Positions 1 to 6,367 of a DNA stretch of 6,367 nt are shown here, one piece after another; the stretch's first letter is position 1, and every line of letters begins with the position of its first letter. The notes under the pieces are model-generated. The model made no database searches and was not told the origin of the DNA. It saw only the letters and a program-made list of their open reading frames with translations. The position numbers and the translations under genes are program-made. The stretch is from DATHBP01 sp035296085 (GTDB lineage Bacteria > Actinomycetota > Actinomycetes > Propionibacteriales > Nocardioidaceae), in NCBI GenBank assembly GCA_035296085.1, contig DATHBP010000028.1, positions 1 to 6,367 on the forward strand. The letters run 5' to 3'.

Positions 1-153
1 TCGCCCGACGAGATGGTCGCCATCGTCGAGGACCTGATCCGGCTCTTGGAGCGCACCGAACAGGGCTACCGCCACGGCCGGCATCCGGAGGCGCGGACGG
101 CGAAGTCGACGGCCGCACTCCTGCGTGCGCTGGCCGACGAGCTGGAGCTGTAG
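1..153 (+). CDS. C-terminal end of an unrecognised protein (5' end outside window)
   Basis: Frame 1 is open from the window edge to a TAG stop at 151-153 and encodes 50 residues. The fragment is strongly helical in composition: an acidic and hydrophobic stretch (DEMVAIVEDLIRLLERTE), a basic middle (RHGRHPEARTAK), and an amphipathic end (LLRALADELEL). There is no membrane segment and no motif I recognise. Codons are GC-rich at third positions like the other genes here, which supports real coding. It converges with the minus-strand MFS gene that ends at 434, with 280 bases between them. Without the N-terminal part no function can be given. It could be the helical tail of a larger soluble protein or a short helical-bundle protein. 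Confidence 0.6.
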   Translation, partial: SPDEMVAIVEDLIRLLERTEQGYRHGRHPEARTAKSTAALLRALADELEL

Positions 154-155
154 GT

Positions 156-170
156 CGCCCTTTTCGGGTG
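156..170 (+). terminator. small hairpin just after the first gene, weak terminator candidate
   Basis: CGCCC (156-160) can pair with GGGTG (166-170), including one G-T pair, around the loop TTTTC. It begins three bases after the stop codon. The stem is only five or six pairs and no T tract follows, so it is a weak candidate. The stronger structures begin at 168 and overlap its right arm. Confidence 0.2.
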
Positions 171-258
171 AGTGGCGCGAGGTGGCTGGCGCCCGTGCGT
201 GAGTGGCGCGATGTGGCTGTTTTCTTGCTCTCAATCCAGCCAGCTCGCGCCACTCGGT
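168..258. repeat. three-copy 20-base repeat, two direct and one inverted, able to form alternative hairpins
   Basis: A motif starting GAGTGGCGCGA occurs at 170-189 and 201-220 in the same orientation, 31 bases apart, and once inverted at 236-255. The inverted copy pairs with the first copy at 19 of 20 positions (only G182/G243 mismatched) and with the second copy at 17 of 20, enclosing a 15-base loop (221-235). The two foldings exclude each other because they compete for the same 3' arm. The element lies between two convergent genes, so a bidirectional terminator is the simplest role. A dispersed REP-like repeat unit or an RNA switch is also possible. No target-site duplication or transposase is visible. 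Confidence 0.7.
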
Positions 259-433
259 AAGCACAGGCCGGCGCCAGCGGCTAGCCGTCACAACGAACGC
301 CCGCCCATTTGCCTGGTTAAGCAGTCAGATGGGTGCCTCCCACTGGGTATGGGCGTCGTGAGGGACCAAAACGCCTCGTGAGGGGGGGTCGGCGCCAGTC
401 GGGGCGTCGCACCACGCTCGGCCGCTGTCAGCC
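259..433. other. non-coding spacer with small inverted repeats
   Basis: I see no convincing gene here. The stretch holds a perfect 10-base palindrome at 278-287 (CGGCTAGCCG). A CGCCCAT arm at 302-308 can pair either with ATGGGTG at 329-335 (one G-T pair) or perfectly with ATGGGCG at 349-355. A 9-base direct repeat TCGTGAGGG lies at 356-364 and 376-384. GC content is lower around 300-380 than in the genes. No tRNA T-loop motif and no obvious start codon with a ribosome binding site were seen. Confidence 0.5.
390..409 (-). terminator. hairpin downstream of the minus-strand MFS gene, possible terminator
   Basis: CGGCGCC (390-396) pairs with GGCGTCG (403-409) over seven positions, one of them G-T, around a six-base loop. 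It lies 24 bases beyond the stop of the minus-strand MFS gene. There is no T-rich tail on the minus strand, which is common for actinobacterial terminators but leaves the call weak. Confidence 0.3.
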
Positions 434-1798
434 TCAGACTGTCGACGGTTGAGGTCCGCGGCCGGCCCGGTCCTGGCGGCGCAGCGCCTGAGCGCCGCGA
501 AGCACTATCACCAGCCACGTGACGACCAGCGCAGCAGCGAGCCCCAGCCCGAGCCGCGGCACCAGTGGCAACACGATGCCGAGGAAGCCACCGATCACCC
601 ACGACAGCTGCAGCAACGTCTCCGAGCGTGCAAAGACGCTGGTGCGCACCGCTTCGGGAACTTCACGCTGGATCAGCGCGTCGAGCGACAGCTTGCCGAG
701 CTGCTGGCACAACCCGACACAAAGCCCGAGCGCGACCGCGGCGAGCAGCCCGTAGAACACGGCTGCCACGACGGCCATGACCGCGTCGACGAGCAGCGTC
801 ACTAGCACGACGGTCTCGGGAGCGCGTACGCGCAGCAGCGAGCCCAGCCCGGTGCCCAGCGTGCTTCCCAGACCGGCGGCGCCGATCACCAGTCCGAGCA
901 GCAGTGCCGTGCGGTCCTCCCAGCCGGGAAACGGCTGGTCGCGCAGCAAGAACGCCATGAACATGGTCAGGAAGCCCGACAGTGCCCGCAGGCCGGCGTT
1001 GCTGCGCAGGGCCGTCACCACCACGCTGGGGATGCCAATCCGGCGCCGCCGGCTGGAGCCCGTCGCCTGCGCCATGCTCACCTGTTCCTCACCGACGGCG
1101 GAGTCGACCCGGGCGGGCAGCAGTCCGGCGAGAATCGTGGCCCCGACGAAGACAACGAACGCATACCGCAGCGACCATTCCGATCCGAGCAACGACGCGG
1201 CACTCGCGATCGGAGCGGAGATGGCTGCGCCGGCCACGCCGGCCAGCGAAATTCGCGAGTTGGCCTTGACCAGCCCCATCGCAGGCGGGATCAGGCGCGG
1301 TACGGCGGAGGCGCGCGTCACCCCGTACGCCTTTGACGCGATGAGGCATCCGAGGGCGGCGGCGAACATCACCGCGGACCCGCTGGCCACCGCGCCGGCG
1401 AGCACCCAGCACAGGAAAGCGCGGACCGCCATCGTGGTGCCGAGCGCCCAGCGGCGACCGCGCCGGAATCGGTCGAGGAACGGTCCGATCAATGGGGCGA
1501 CGACGGCGAACGGCAGCATCGTCAGCCCGAGGAACAGCGCGATCTGGCCACGCGCCTCTCCGGTAGGCACCTGAAAGAAGAGCGTGCCGGCCAGCGAGAC
1601 CGCCAGCGCTGAGTCGCCTGCCGCGTTGAAGGCGTGCAGCTCGATGAGCCGGGCGAGCCCGGATTCGCCAGCGCCCTGTGCGTGCGTGGCCCGGCGGACA
1701 CGGCCGTAGGTCCCCCTGGCGGCACGGCCGGTCGCGGAGGCGAGCCGGGTGGATCCACGACCGATCCGGCCCGGTATTTGCCGCCCCTCACCGCTCAC
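434..1798 (-). CDS. MFS-type multi-pass membrane transporter (Rv0876c-like)
   Basis: This encodes a 454-residue integral membrane protein with about 12 hydrophobic segments in two halves, as in the major facilitator superfamily. A basic, non-hydrophobic N-terminal tail (residues 1-46, rich in R and G) precedes the first segment. Residues 109-116 (DRFRRGRR) match the loop 2-3 motif A of MFS proteins. A hydrophilic, arginine-rich central linker sits near residues 230-255, as expected between the six-helix halves. The C-terminus is a short basic tail. The start is GTG at 1798, supported by AGGA seven bases upstream. The substrate cannot be read from sequence. It is divergent from DUF3027, the same pairing I recall for Rv0876c and Rv0877. 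A later start nearer residue 46 is possible, since the tail is not obviously conserved. Confidence 0.85.
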   Translation of the reverse strand: MSGEGRQIPGRIGRGSTRLASATGRAARGTYGRVRRATHAQGAGESGLARLIELHAFNAAGDSALAVSLAGTLFFQVPTGEARGQIALFLGLTMLPFAVVAPLIGPFLDRFRRGRRWALGTTMAVRAFLCWVLAGAVASGSAVMFAAALGCLIASKAYGVTRASAVPRLIPPAMGLVKANSRISLAGVAGAAISAPIASAASLLGSEWSLRYAFVVFVGATILAGLLPARVDSAVGEEQVSMAQATGSSRRRRIGIPSVVVTALRSNAGLRALSGFLTMFMAFLLRDQPFPGWEDRTALLLGLVIGAAGLGSTLGTGLGSLLRVRAPETVVLVTLLVDAVMAVVAAVFYGLLAAVALGLCVGLCQQLGKLSLDALIQREVPEAVRTSVFARSETLLQLSWVIGGFLGIVLPLVPRLGLGLAAALVVTWLVIVLRGAQALRRQDRAGRGPQPSTV

Positions 1799-1833
1799 GG
1801 GGCAATCCTGCCGTGCGCAGGGGACGGATGGGC

Positions 1834-1845
1834 GACAATGTCTCG
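1834..1845 (+). promoter_or_regulatory. -10-like element placed for leaderless transcription of the DUF3027 gene
   Basis: GACAAT (1834-1839) matches four of six -10 consensus positions, including the key A2 and T6, and ends six bases before GTG 1846. Transcription would then start at or beside the start codon. No good -35 is visible. The core GACAATGTC is nearly self-complementary, so it also reads GACATT on the other strand and might serve both divergent genes. Confidence 0.35.
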
Positions 1846-2622
1846 GTGACTACGACAACCCGAACAGCCAAGACCGATGCGGTCTGCGCGGAGGCGGTCG
1901 ACATCGCGCGCGGCGCTCTCCTCGACGTGGTCGCCGAGCAGGAGGTGGGTGACCACTTGGGCTGCCAGCCGGAGGCCGAGCGCGTCGTCACCCATTCCTT
2001 CGAGGCGCGCCGGCCGGGCTACACCAACTGGCGCTGGTCGGTCACGGTGGCGCGGGCTTCGCGGCGCCGCGAGGTGACAGTCGATGAGATCGTGCTGTTG
2101 CCCGGCGCCGGCGCCCTTCTTCCCCCACCGTGGGTGCCGTGGCGCGAACGCGTCCACGCCGATGACCTCTCGCCGGGTGCGCTGCTACCGGCGGCCGCGA
2201 ACGACGCCCGGCTCGTCCCCGGGTTCACCGGCGCGGACGAGGAAATCGACGCCGACGCCGTGCACGCCGTCGTCGAGGAGCTCGGGCTCGGCCGTCCGCG
2301 GGTGCTCTCGCCCACCGGGCGCGACCTTGCCGTCGAGCGCTGGTACGAGGGAAGCCATGGACCGACGGCCCCGATCGCCGTGTCGGCGCCGGCGCCGTGC
2401 GCAACCTGCGGTTTCGTGGTCCGGCTGGCCGGCGCGTTAGGCGCGGTCTTCGCGGTGTGCACGAACGAGTTCTCGCCCAGCGACGGCAAGACGGTGTCCT
2501 ACGACCACGGTTGCGGAGCACACTCCGAGGTCGCTGCCGCTCACCCCGACCTGCCGGCAGCCGATGTGCTGCCGCAACCGGTGTTCGAGACGGTGACCTA
2601 CGACGAGATCACGCTGGCCTAG
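1846..2622 (+). CDS. DUF3027 family protein of unknown function
   Basis: This encodes a soluble protein of 258 residues with no signal peptide or membrane segment. It carries the family hallmarks as I know them: an N-terminal CAEAVDIARGAL helix, W62 and W64 in the NWRWSVTVARA strand, VDEIVLLPG at about 79-87, RWYEGSHGP near 165-173, and a C-terminal cysteine region. Cys185 and Cys188 (CATCGF), Cys205 (VCTNEFSP) and Cys223 (HGCGAHSE) give a CxxC-x16-C-x17-C pattern that could bind zinc; that is inference. The family is actinobacterial and uncharacterised. GTG 1846 is chosen because it gives the usual short N-terminus and has a -10 hexamer six bases upstream. ATG 1828 is an in-frame alternative adding six residues, with AGGGGA only three bases upstream. 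The gene converges on DUF2530. Confidence 0.9.
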   Translation: MTTTTRTAKTDAVCAEAVDIARGALLDVVAEQEVGDHLGCQPEAERVVTHSFEARRPGYTNWRWSVTVARASRRREVTVDEIVLLPGAGALLPPPWVPWRERVHADDLSPGALLPAAANDARLVPGFTGADEEIDADAVHAVVEELGLGRPRVLSPTGRDLAVERWYEGSHGPTAPIAVSAPAPCATCGFVVRLAGALGAVFAVCTNEFSPSDGKTVSYDHGCGAHSEVAAAHPDLPAADVLPQPVFETVTYDEITLA

Positions 2623-2629
2623 CCAAGGC

Positions 2630-2881
2630 TCAACGTCGCAGCCGGTTCCGCCGCCGGCGGCAGTACTCCAGCCCCAGCAGCCCCAGCGCCACCCCGGTCA
2701 GGCACGTCCACAGCCACCACAACCGTCCGTGGTCTCGCAACGCAGAGGTGAATGGCAGAAGCACCACCAGCGCGAGCAGCCAACCTAGCGTGCCGACCAC
2801 CATCGACCGAACGCCGTCGACATCGAGCGGCTCGACGTCTGCCACGACAAGGTGCCGGCGGTCTCGGTCCCGCGCAGCCAT
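2630..2881 (-). CDS. DUF2530 small two-helix membrane protein
   Basis: This encodes 83 residues. A short charged N-terminus is followed by the family signature EPLDVDGVR at about 17-25, then two hydrophobic helices at about 26-44 and 54-72 joined by a short loop (RDHGRLWWLWTC), and a very basic tail (CRRRRNRLRR). The basic tail and loop content suggest both ends face the cytoplasm. Family function is unknown; I recall Rv0882 as a member. The start at ATG 2881 gives the usual family length and has TACTGT ending six bases upstream, as for a leaderless mRNA. The longer in-frame starts (ATG 2971, GTG 2989) add a low-complexity tail without a good ribosome binding site. It is divergent from the purine permease and convergent with DUF3027, ending only seven bases away. 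Confidence 0.88.
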   Translation of the reverse strand: MAARDRDRRHLVVADVEPLDVDGVRSMVVGTLGWLLALVVLLPFTSALRDHGRLWWLWTCLTGVALGLLGLEYCRRRRNRLRR

Positions 2882-2893
2882 AACGGCACAGTA
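2882..2893 (-). promoter_or_regulatory. -10 element for leaderless DUF2530 mRNA
   Basis: On the minus strand TACTGT (2893-2888) fits the TAnnnT actinobacterial -10 pattern, and exactly six bases separate it from the ATG at 2881. There is no Shine-Dalgarno sequence before the ATG, which agrees with leaderless translation. No recognisable -35 is present. Confidence 0.45.
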
Positions 2894-2944
2894 CGCCGCG
2901 AGCGCCGGCCGAGGCGTACCGGCTCCGCCGTACGCCGAGTCGCG

Positions 2945-2974
2945 ATGACGCGCCGCCTGGGGCTCTGGCATGCT
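2945..2974 (+). promoter_or_regulatory. possible promoter of the NCS2 permease gene
   Basis: ATGACG (2945-2950) resembles a -35 box at four of six positions. It lies 18 bases before CATGCT (2969-2974), which keeps A2 and T6 of a -10 box and is preceded by TGG, an extended -10 feature. This would give a leader of about 32 bases that includes the strong ribosome binding site. The match is modest and the call rests on position and pattern only. Confidence 0.3.
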
Positions 2975-3012
2975 TCCGCCGTCCGGCACCGGCGTACTGG
3001 GGGAGTCCCGCG

Positions 3013-4497
<1,485 letters not shown>

Positions 4498-4570
4498 GCC
4501 GGTTCGCGTCCGCGTGACGCCACGCTGCCGCCCGCGGTCCGACTCGTCAGCTGGCCGCCGCCCCCGCAAC

Positions 4571-4604
4571 GGGGCAACTATCTACACGACCGGGTAGGTG
4601 CCCC
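4571..4604 (+). repeat. hairpin repeat copy 1, downstream of the permease gene
   Basis: GGGGCAACTATCT (4571-4583) pairs with the arm 4592-4604 over 13 positions. One is an A-G mismatch (4577/4598) and two are G-T pairs; the loop is ACACGACC. It starts 74 bases after the NCS2 stop and could act as its terminator, although no T tract follows. Positions 4572-4604 are 29/33 identical to copy 2 at 4634-4666. Confidence 0.7.
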
Positions 4605-4612
4605 CTTCGCTA

Positions 4613-4624
4613 GGCGGATCCGCC
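4613..4624. repeat. perfect 12-base palindrome centred between the two hairpins
   Basis: GGCGGATCCGCC is fully self-complementary. Its dyad at 4618.5 falls exactly midway between the hairpin dyads at 4587.5 and 4649.5. It could be a protein site or part of a larger array; no specific binding protein is recognised. Confidence 0.6.
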
Positions 4625-4633
4625 GTGACAAGT

Positions 4634-4666
4634 GGGCAACTGCCTACACAACCGGGTAGTTGCCCC
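4634..4666 (+). repeat. hairpin repeat copy 2, upstream of marR
   Basis: GGGCAACTGCCT (4634-4645) pairs with 4654-4665 over 12 positions, ten Watson-Crick and two G-T, around the loop ACACAACC. Two differences from copy 1 keep pairing intact (A-T becomes G-T at 4642/4657; T-G becomes C-G at 4643/4656). The outer arms GGGCAACT and AGTTGCCC are perfectly complementary. It lies 68 bases before the marR start codon, so it may be a distal operator or a second terminator. Confidence 0.7.
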
Positions 4667-4700
4667 TCCAAGGAGCGCGCCGCCTCCGCGGGTGAGCGAG

Positions 4701-4728
4701 TTGGTTAGCGCGGGTAATGAGTTACGCT
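4701..4728 (+). promoter_or_regulatory. promoter of the marR-MFS operon, leaderless arrangement
   Basis: TTGGTT (4701-4706) is a plausible -35 and TACGCT (4723-4728) a TAnnnT -10, with 16 bases between. Exactly six bases (AAAGAT) separate the -10 from ATG 4735, so the transcript probably starts at that A and has no leader. There is no ribosome binding site before 4735, which supports this. Confidence 0.6.
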
Positions 4729-4730
4729 AA
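4705..4730. promoter_or_regulatory. inverted repeat over the marR promoter, likely autoregulatory operator
   Basis: TTAGCG (4705-4710) and CGCTAA (4725-4730) are exact inverted arms separated by 14 bases. A second inverted pair, GTAA (4714-4717) and TTAC (4722-4725), lies inside with its centre two bases away. Together they cover the end of the -35, the spacer and the -10. MarR proteins commonly bind such palindromes over their own promoter and block RNA polymerase; binding here is inferred. Confidence 0.5.
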
Positions 4731-4734
4731 AGAT

Positions 4735-5184
4735 ATGCCCACGGAGATCGCCAAGCTCGTACGTACCGACAGCGGCCTGTCCAGCGCCCTGCGCATGTCG
4801 GTCATGCGGCTCGCGAGACGGCTGCGCGCCGAGCGCGACCCTACGCACGACCTGAGCCTCAACCAGTTGTCCGTCCTTGGCGTCCTCTACCGACACGGTC
4901 CCCTCACTCTCGGCGAGCTCGCGGCGCTGGAGCGCGTACAGCCGCCCTCGATGACCCGCACCGTCAACTGCCTGGTGGAGATCGGCCTCGTTGAGCGCCA
5001 GCGCAACGCCGCCGACGGCCGGCAGGTCGTCGTCGCGCTCGCCGAGACCGGCCGACGCATCGTGGACCAGGACCGGCTTCGTCGGGACGCCTGGCTAGTA
5101 CGCCAGCTGGGCGCACTCAGCGCCGAGGAGCGAGACGCCCTGCGTGCCGCGGCGCCGATCCTGGAGAGGCTGGCGCAGGAGTGA
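4735..5184 (+). CDS. MarR family transcriptional regulator
   Basis: This encodes a 149-residue cytoplasmic DNA-binding protein, typical in length for MarR dimers. The N-terminal helices (about 5-35) and the C-terminal helices (about 108-147) would form the dimer interface. The winged helix-turn-helix lies between: helices near 41-54 and 59-66, the recognition helix around 69-81 (QPPSMTRTVNCLV), and the wing at about 88-101 with the family DGR signature at 94-96. ATG 4735 is preferred over in-frame ATG 4717, because 4717 falls inside the promoter spacer and 4735 sits six bases after the -10. The MFS exporter gene follows within a few bases, so the protein probably represses that operon and releases it on binding a small ligand. 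It resembles Rv0880 by context from memory; the ligand is unknown. Confidence 0.93.
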   Translation: MPTEIAKLVRTDSGLSSALRMSVMRLARRLRAERDPTHDLSLNQLSVLGVLYRHGPLTLGELAALERVQPPSMTRTVNCLVEIGLVERQRNAADGRQVVVALAETGRRIVDQDRLRRDAWLVRQLGALSAEERDALRAAAPILERLAQE

Positions 5185-5189
5185 AGTCG

Positions 5190-6367
5190 ATGTTCCGCGC
5201 CTTGTCGATCCGCAACTACCGCCTCTTCGCCTCGGGTTCGGTGGTCTCCAACATCGGCACCTGGATGCAGCGCGTCGCGCAGGACTGGCTGGTGCTCCAG
5301 CTCACCGACAACAGCGGCACCGCACTCGGGATCACTACCGGCCTGCAGTTCCTGCCGATCCTGCTGCTGTCGCCGTACGCCGGCCTGATCGCCGACCGCT
5401 TCCCGAAGCGGCGGGTCCTCGCCATGACCCAGCTGGCGATGGCCGCCTCCGCAACCGTTCTCGGCGTGCTGGCGGTGACCGGCCTGGCGCAGACCTGGCA
5501 GGTCTTCGTGCTGGCGTTCATCTTCGGCATCGGGACCGCGTTCGACGGTCCCACGCGCCAGGCGTTCGTCGTGGAGATGGTGGGGCGCGACGACCTGCCG
5601 AACGCCGTTGGGCTCAACTCGGCGTCGTTCAACGCCGCCCGCATCGTCGGCCCGGCGCTCGCCGGCGGCCTGATCGTCGCGCTGGGTTCGGGCGTACGCG
5701 CCACCGGGCTGGTGATCCTGCTCAACGCGCTGAGCTACTTCGCGGTGGTGTGGTCGCTGCACCGGATGCGCGGCAGCGAGCTGGACACGCCAGAGCCGGC
5801 GGAGCGCTCGCCGGGGATGATTCGCGACGGGGTGCGCTACGTGCGTGCGCGCCCCGACCTGATGCTCGTGCTCACGATCATCTTCTTCGCCGGTACGTTC
5901 GGGCTGAACTTCCAGATGACGACTGCTCTGATGGCCACCGACGTCTACCACAAGGGCGCCGGAGAGTTCGGGCTGCTCGGATCGGCGATGGCGGTCGGGT
6001 CGCTGGCCGGTGCGCTGCTCGCGGCTCGTCGCGGACAGCCACGCCAGCGGCTGGTCATCGGTTCCGCACTCGCGTTCGGCACCCTGGAGATCGCCGCCGG
6101 CCTCATGCCGACGTTCCTCACGTTCGCCCTCTGGCTCCCGCTGGTCGGCATCACCGCGCTCACGCTGATCACTGCCGCCAACTCCACCATGCAGCTCTCG
6201 GTCGCGCCCGAGGTGCGGGGCCGAGTAATGGCTCTCTACATGACCATCTTCATGGGCGGAACGCCGCTCGGCGCCCCCATCGTCGGGTGGGTCGGCGAGG
6301 CCTTCGGAGCTCGGTGGACGCTGATCGGTGGCGGCGCGATCACCATCCTCGGCACGGTGGCCGCGAC
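5190..6367 (+). CDS. MFS_3/EntS-type exporter, 3' end outside window
   Basis: The frame is open for 392 codons to the window edge with no stop. Recognisable family features are FRALSIRNYRLFASG at the N-terminus, GTWMQRVAQDWLV (residues 23-35), motif A at ADRFPKRR (Asp69, Arg70), TRQAFVVEMV from residue 122, and NAVGLNS from 138. A second-half motif APEVRGRVMALY lies near 340-350. Six-helix halves are separated by a charged linker at about 190-215. The family exports siderophores, drugs and other small molecules; the substrate here is unknown. ATG 5190 has AGGAG eight bases upstream. GTG 5181, which would overlap the marR stop by four bases, is an in-frame alternative adding three residues. 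Tight coupling to marR indicates co-transcription and MarR control. By length, roughly 10-40 residues are probably missing. Confidence 0.92.
   Translation, partial: MFRALSIRNYRLFASGSVVSNIGTWMQRVAQDWLVLQLTDNSGTALGITTGLQFLPILLLSPYAGLIADRFPKRRVLAMTQLAMAASATVLGVLAVTGLAQTWQVFVLAFIFGIGTAFDGPTRQAFVVEMVGRDDLPNAVGLNSASFNAARIVGPALAGGLIVALGSGVRATGLVILLNALSYFAVVWSLHRMRGSELDTPEPAERSPGMIRDGVRYVRARPDLMLVLTIIFFAGTFGLNFQMTTALMATDVYHKGAGEFGLLGSAMAVGSLAGALLAARRGQPRQRLVIGSALAFGTLEIAAGLMPTFLTFALWLPLVGITALTLITAANSTMQLSVAPEVRGRVMALYMTIFMGGTPLGAPIVGWVGEAFGARWTLIGGGAITILGTVAA

Noticed and set aside
168..258. CRISPR array
   Set aside because: Only two direct copies 31 bases apart, with an 11-base gap and a third copy inverted; there are no cas genes.
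172..381. 69-codon plus-strand open frame in the first gap
   Set aside because: It runs through the repeat element, has no ribosome binding site, and its composition is unlike the real genes.
777..1574. 265-codon plus-strand open frame opposite the first MFS gene
   Set aside because: The minus-strand frame has clear membrane segments and an MFS motif; this one is a low-complexity S/P/A/R/T shadow.
1678..1845. Longer N-terminus for DUF3027 starting at 1678
   Set aside because: The extra 56 residues are arginine- and glycine-rich, overlap the divergent MFS gene, and precede the family-typical start.
2882..2989. 36-residue extension of DUF2530 from GTG 2989
   Set aside because: No ribosome binding site, atypical length for the family, and a better start with a -10 box exists at 2881.
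2882..3012. Purine riboswitch before the permease gene
   Set aside because: The region lacks the conserved three-way-junction loops of that class, and the predicted leader is only about 32 bases.
4887..5951. 354-codon minus-strand open frame across marR and the exporter
   Set aside because: It is antisense to two well-supported genes, has biased polar composition and no recognisable domain.

Overview
The window is GC-rich DNA from an actinomycete. GC-ending codons dominate every gene, GTG starts occur, and the genes are families typical of Actinomycetota: DUF3027, DUF2530, an AzgA-like NCS2 purine permease, MarR and two MFS carriers. From memory, the combination resembles the Mycobacterium tuberculosis Rv0876c-Rv0882 neighbourhood (MFS, DUF3027, MarR, DUF2530). 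No genus can be fixed from the sequence alone.

Layout. Bases 1-153 hold the last 50 codons of an unrecognised plus-strand gene. A 280-base gap (154-433) follows. It carries a 20-base motif in two direct copies and one inverted copy, plus smaller hairpins. A minus-strand MFS-like membrane protein (434-1798) and a plus-strand DUF3027 gene (1846-2622) diverge from a short shared promoter region. DUF3027 converges, with a 7-base gap, on a small two-helix DUF2530 membrane protein (2630-2881, minus). DUF2530 in turn diverges from a purine-type NCS2 permease (3013-4497, plus). The gap 4498-4734 contains two near-identical hairpins flanking a perfect 12-base palindrome, with the three dyad centres exactly 31 bases apart, and then a MarR promoter overlapped by an inverted repeat. 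MarR (4735-5184) and an EntS/MFS_3-type exporter (5190 to the window end, incomplete) form a tight operon.

How the genes work together. MarR and its MFS partner look like a classic ligand-responsive repressor-exporter operon, probably autoregulated through the inverted repeat over the promoter. The NCS2 permease probably imports a purine base; DUF2530 beside it is a small membrane protein of unknown role. DUF3027 is a soluble protein of unknown function with four cysteines that could bind a metal. Three genes (DUF3027, DUF2530, MarR) have a -10-like hexamer ending exactly six bases before the likely start codon, the arrangement expected of leaderless mRNAs.

I did not find a clearly new multi-gene system. 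The items most worth checking are non-coding: the evenly spaced dyad array at 4571-4666 and the three-copy switch-like repeat at 168-258.
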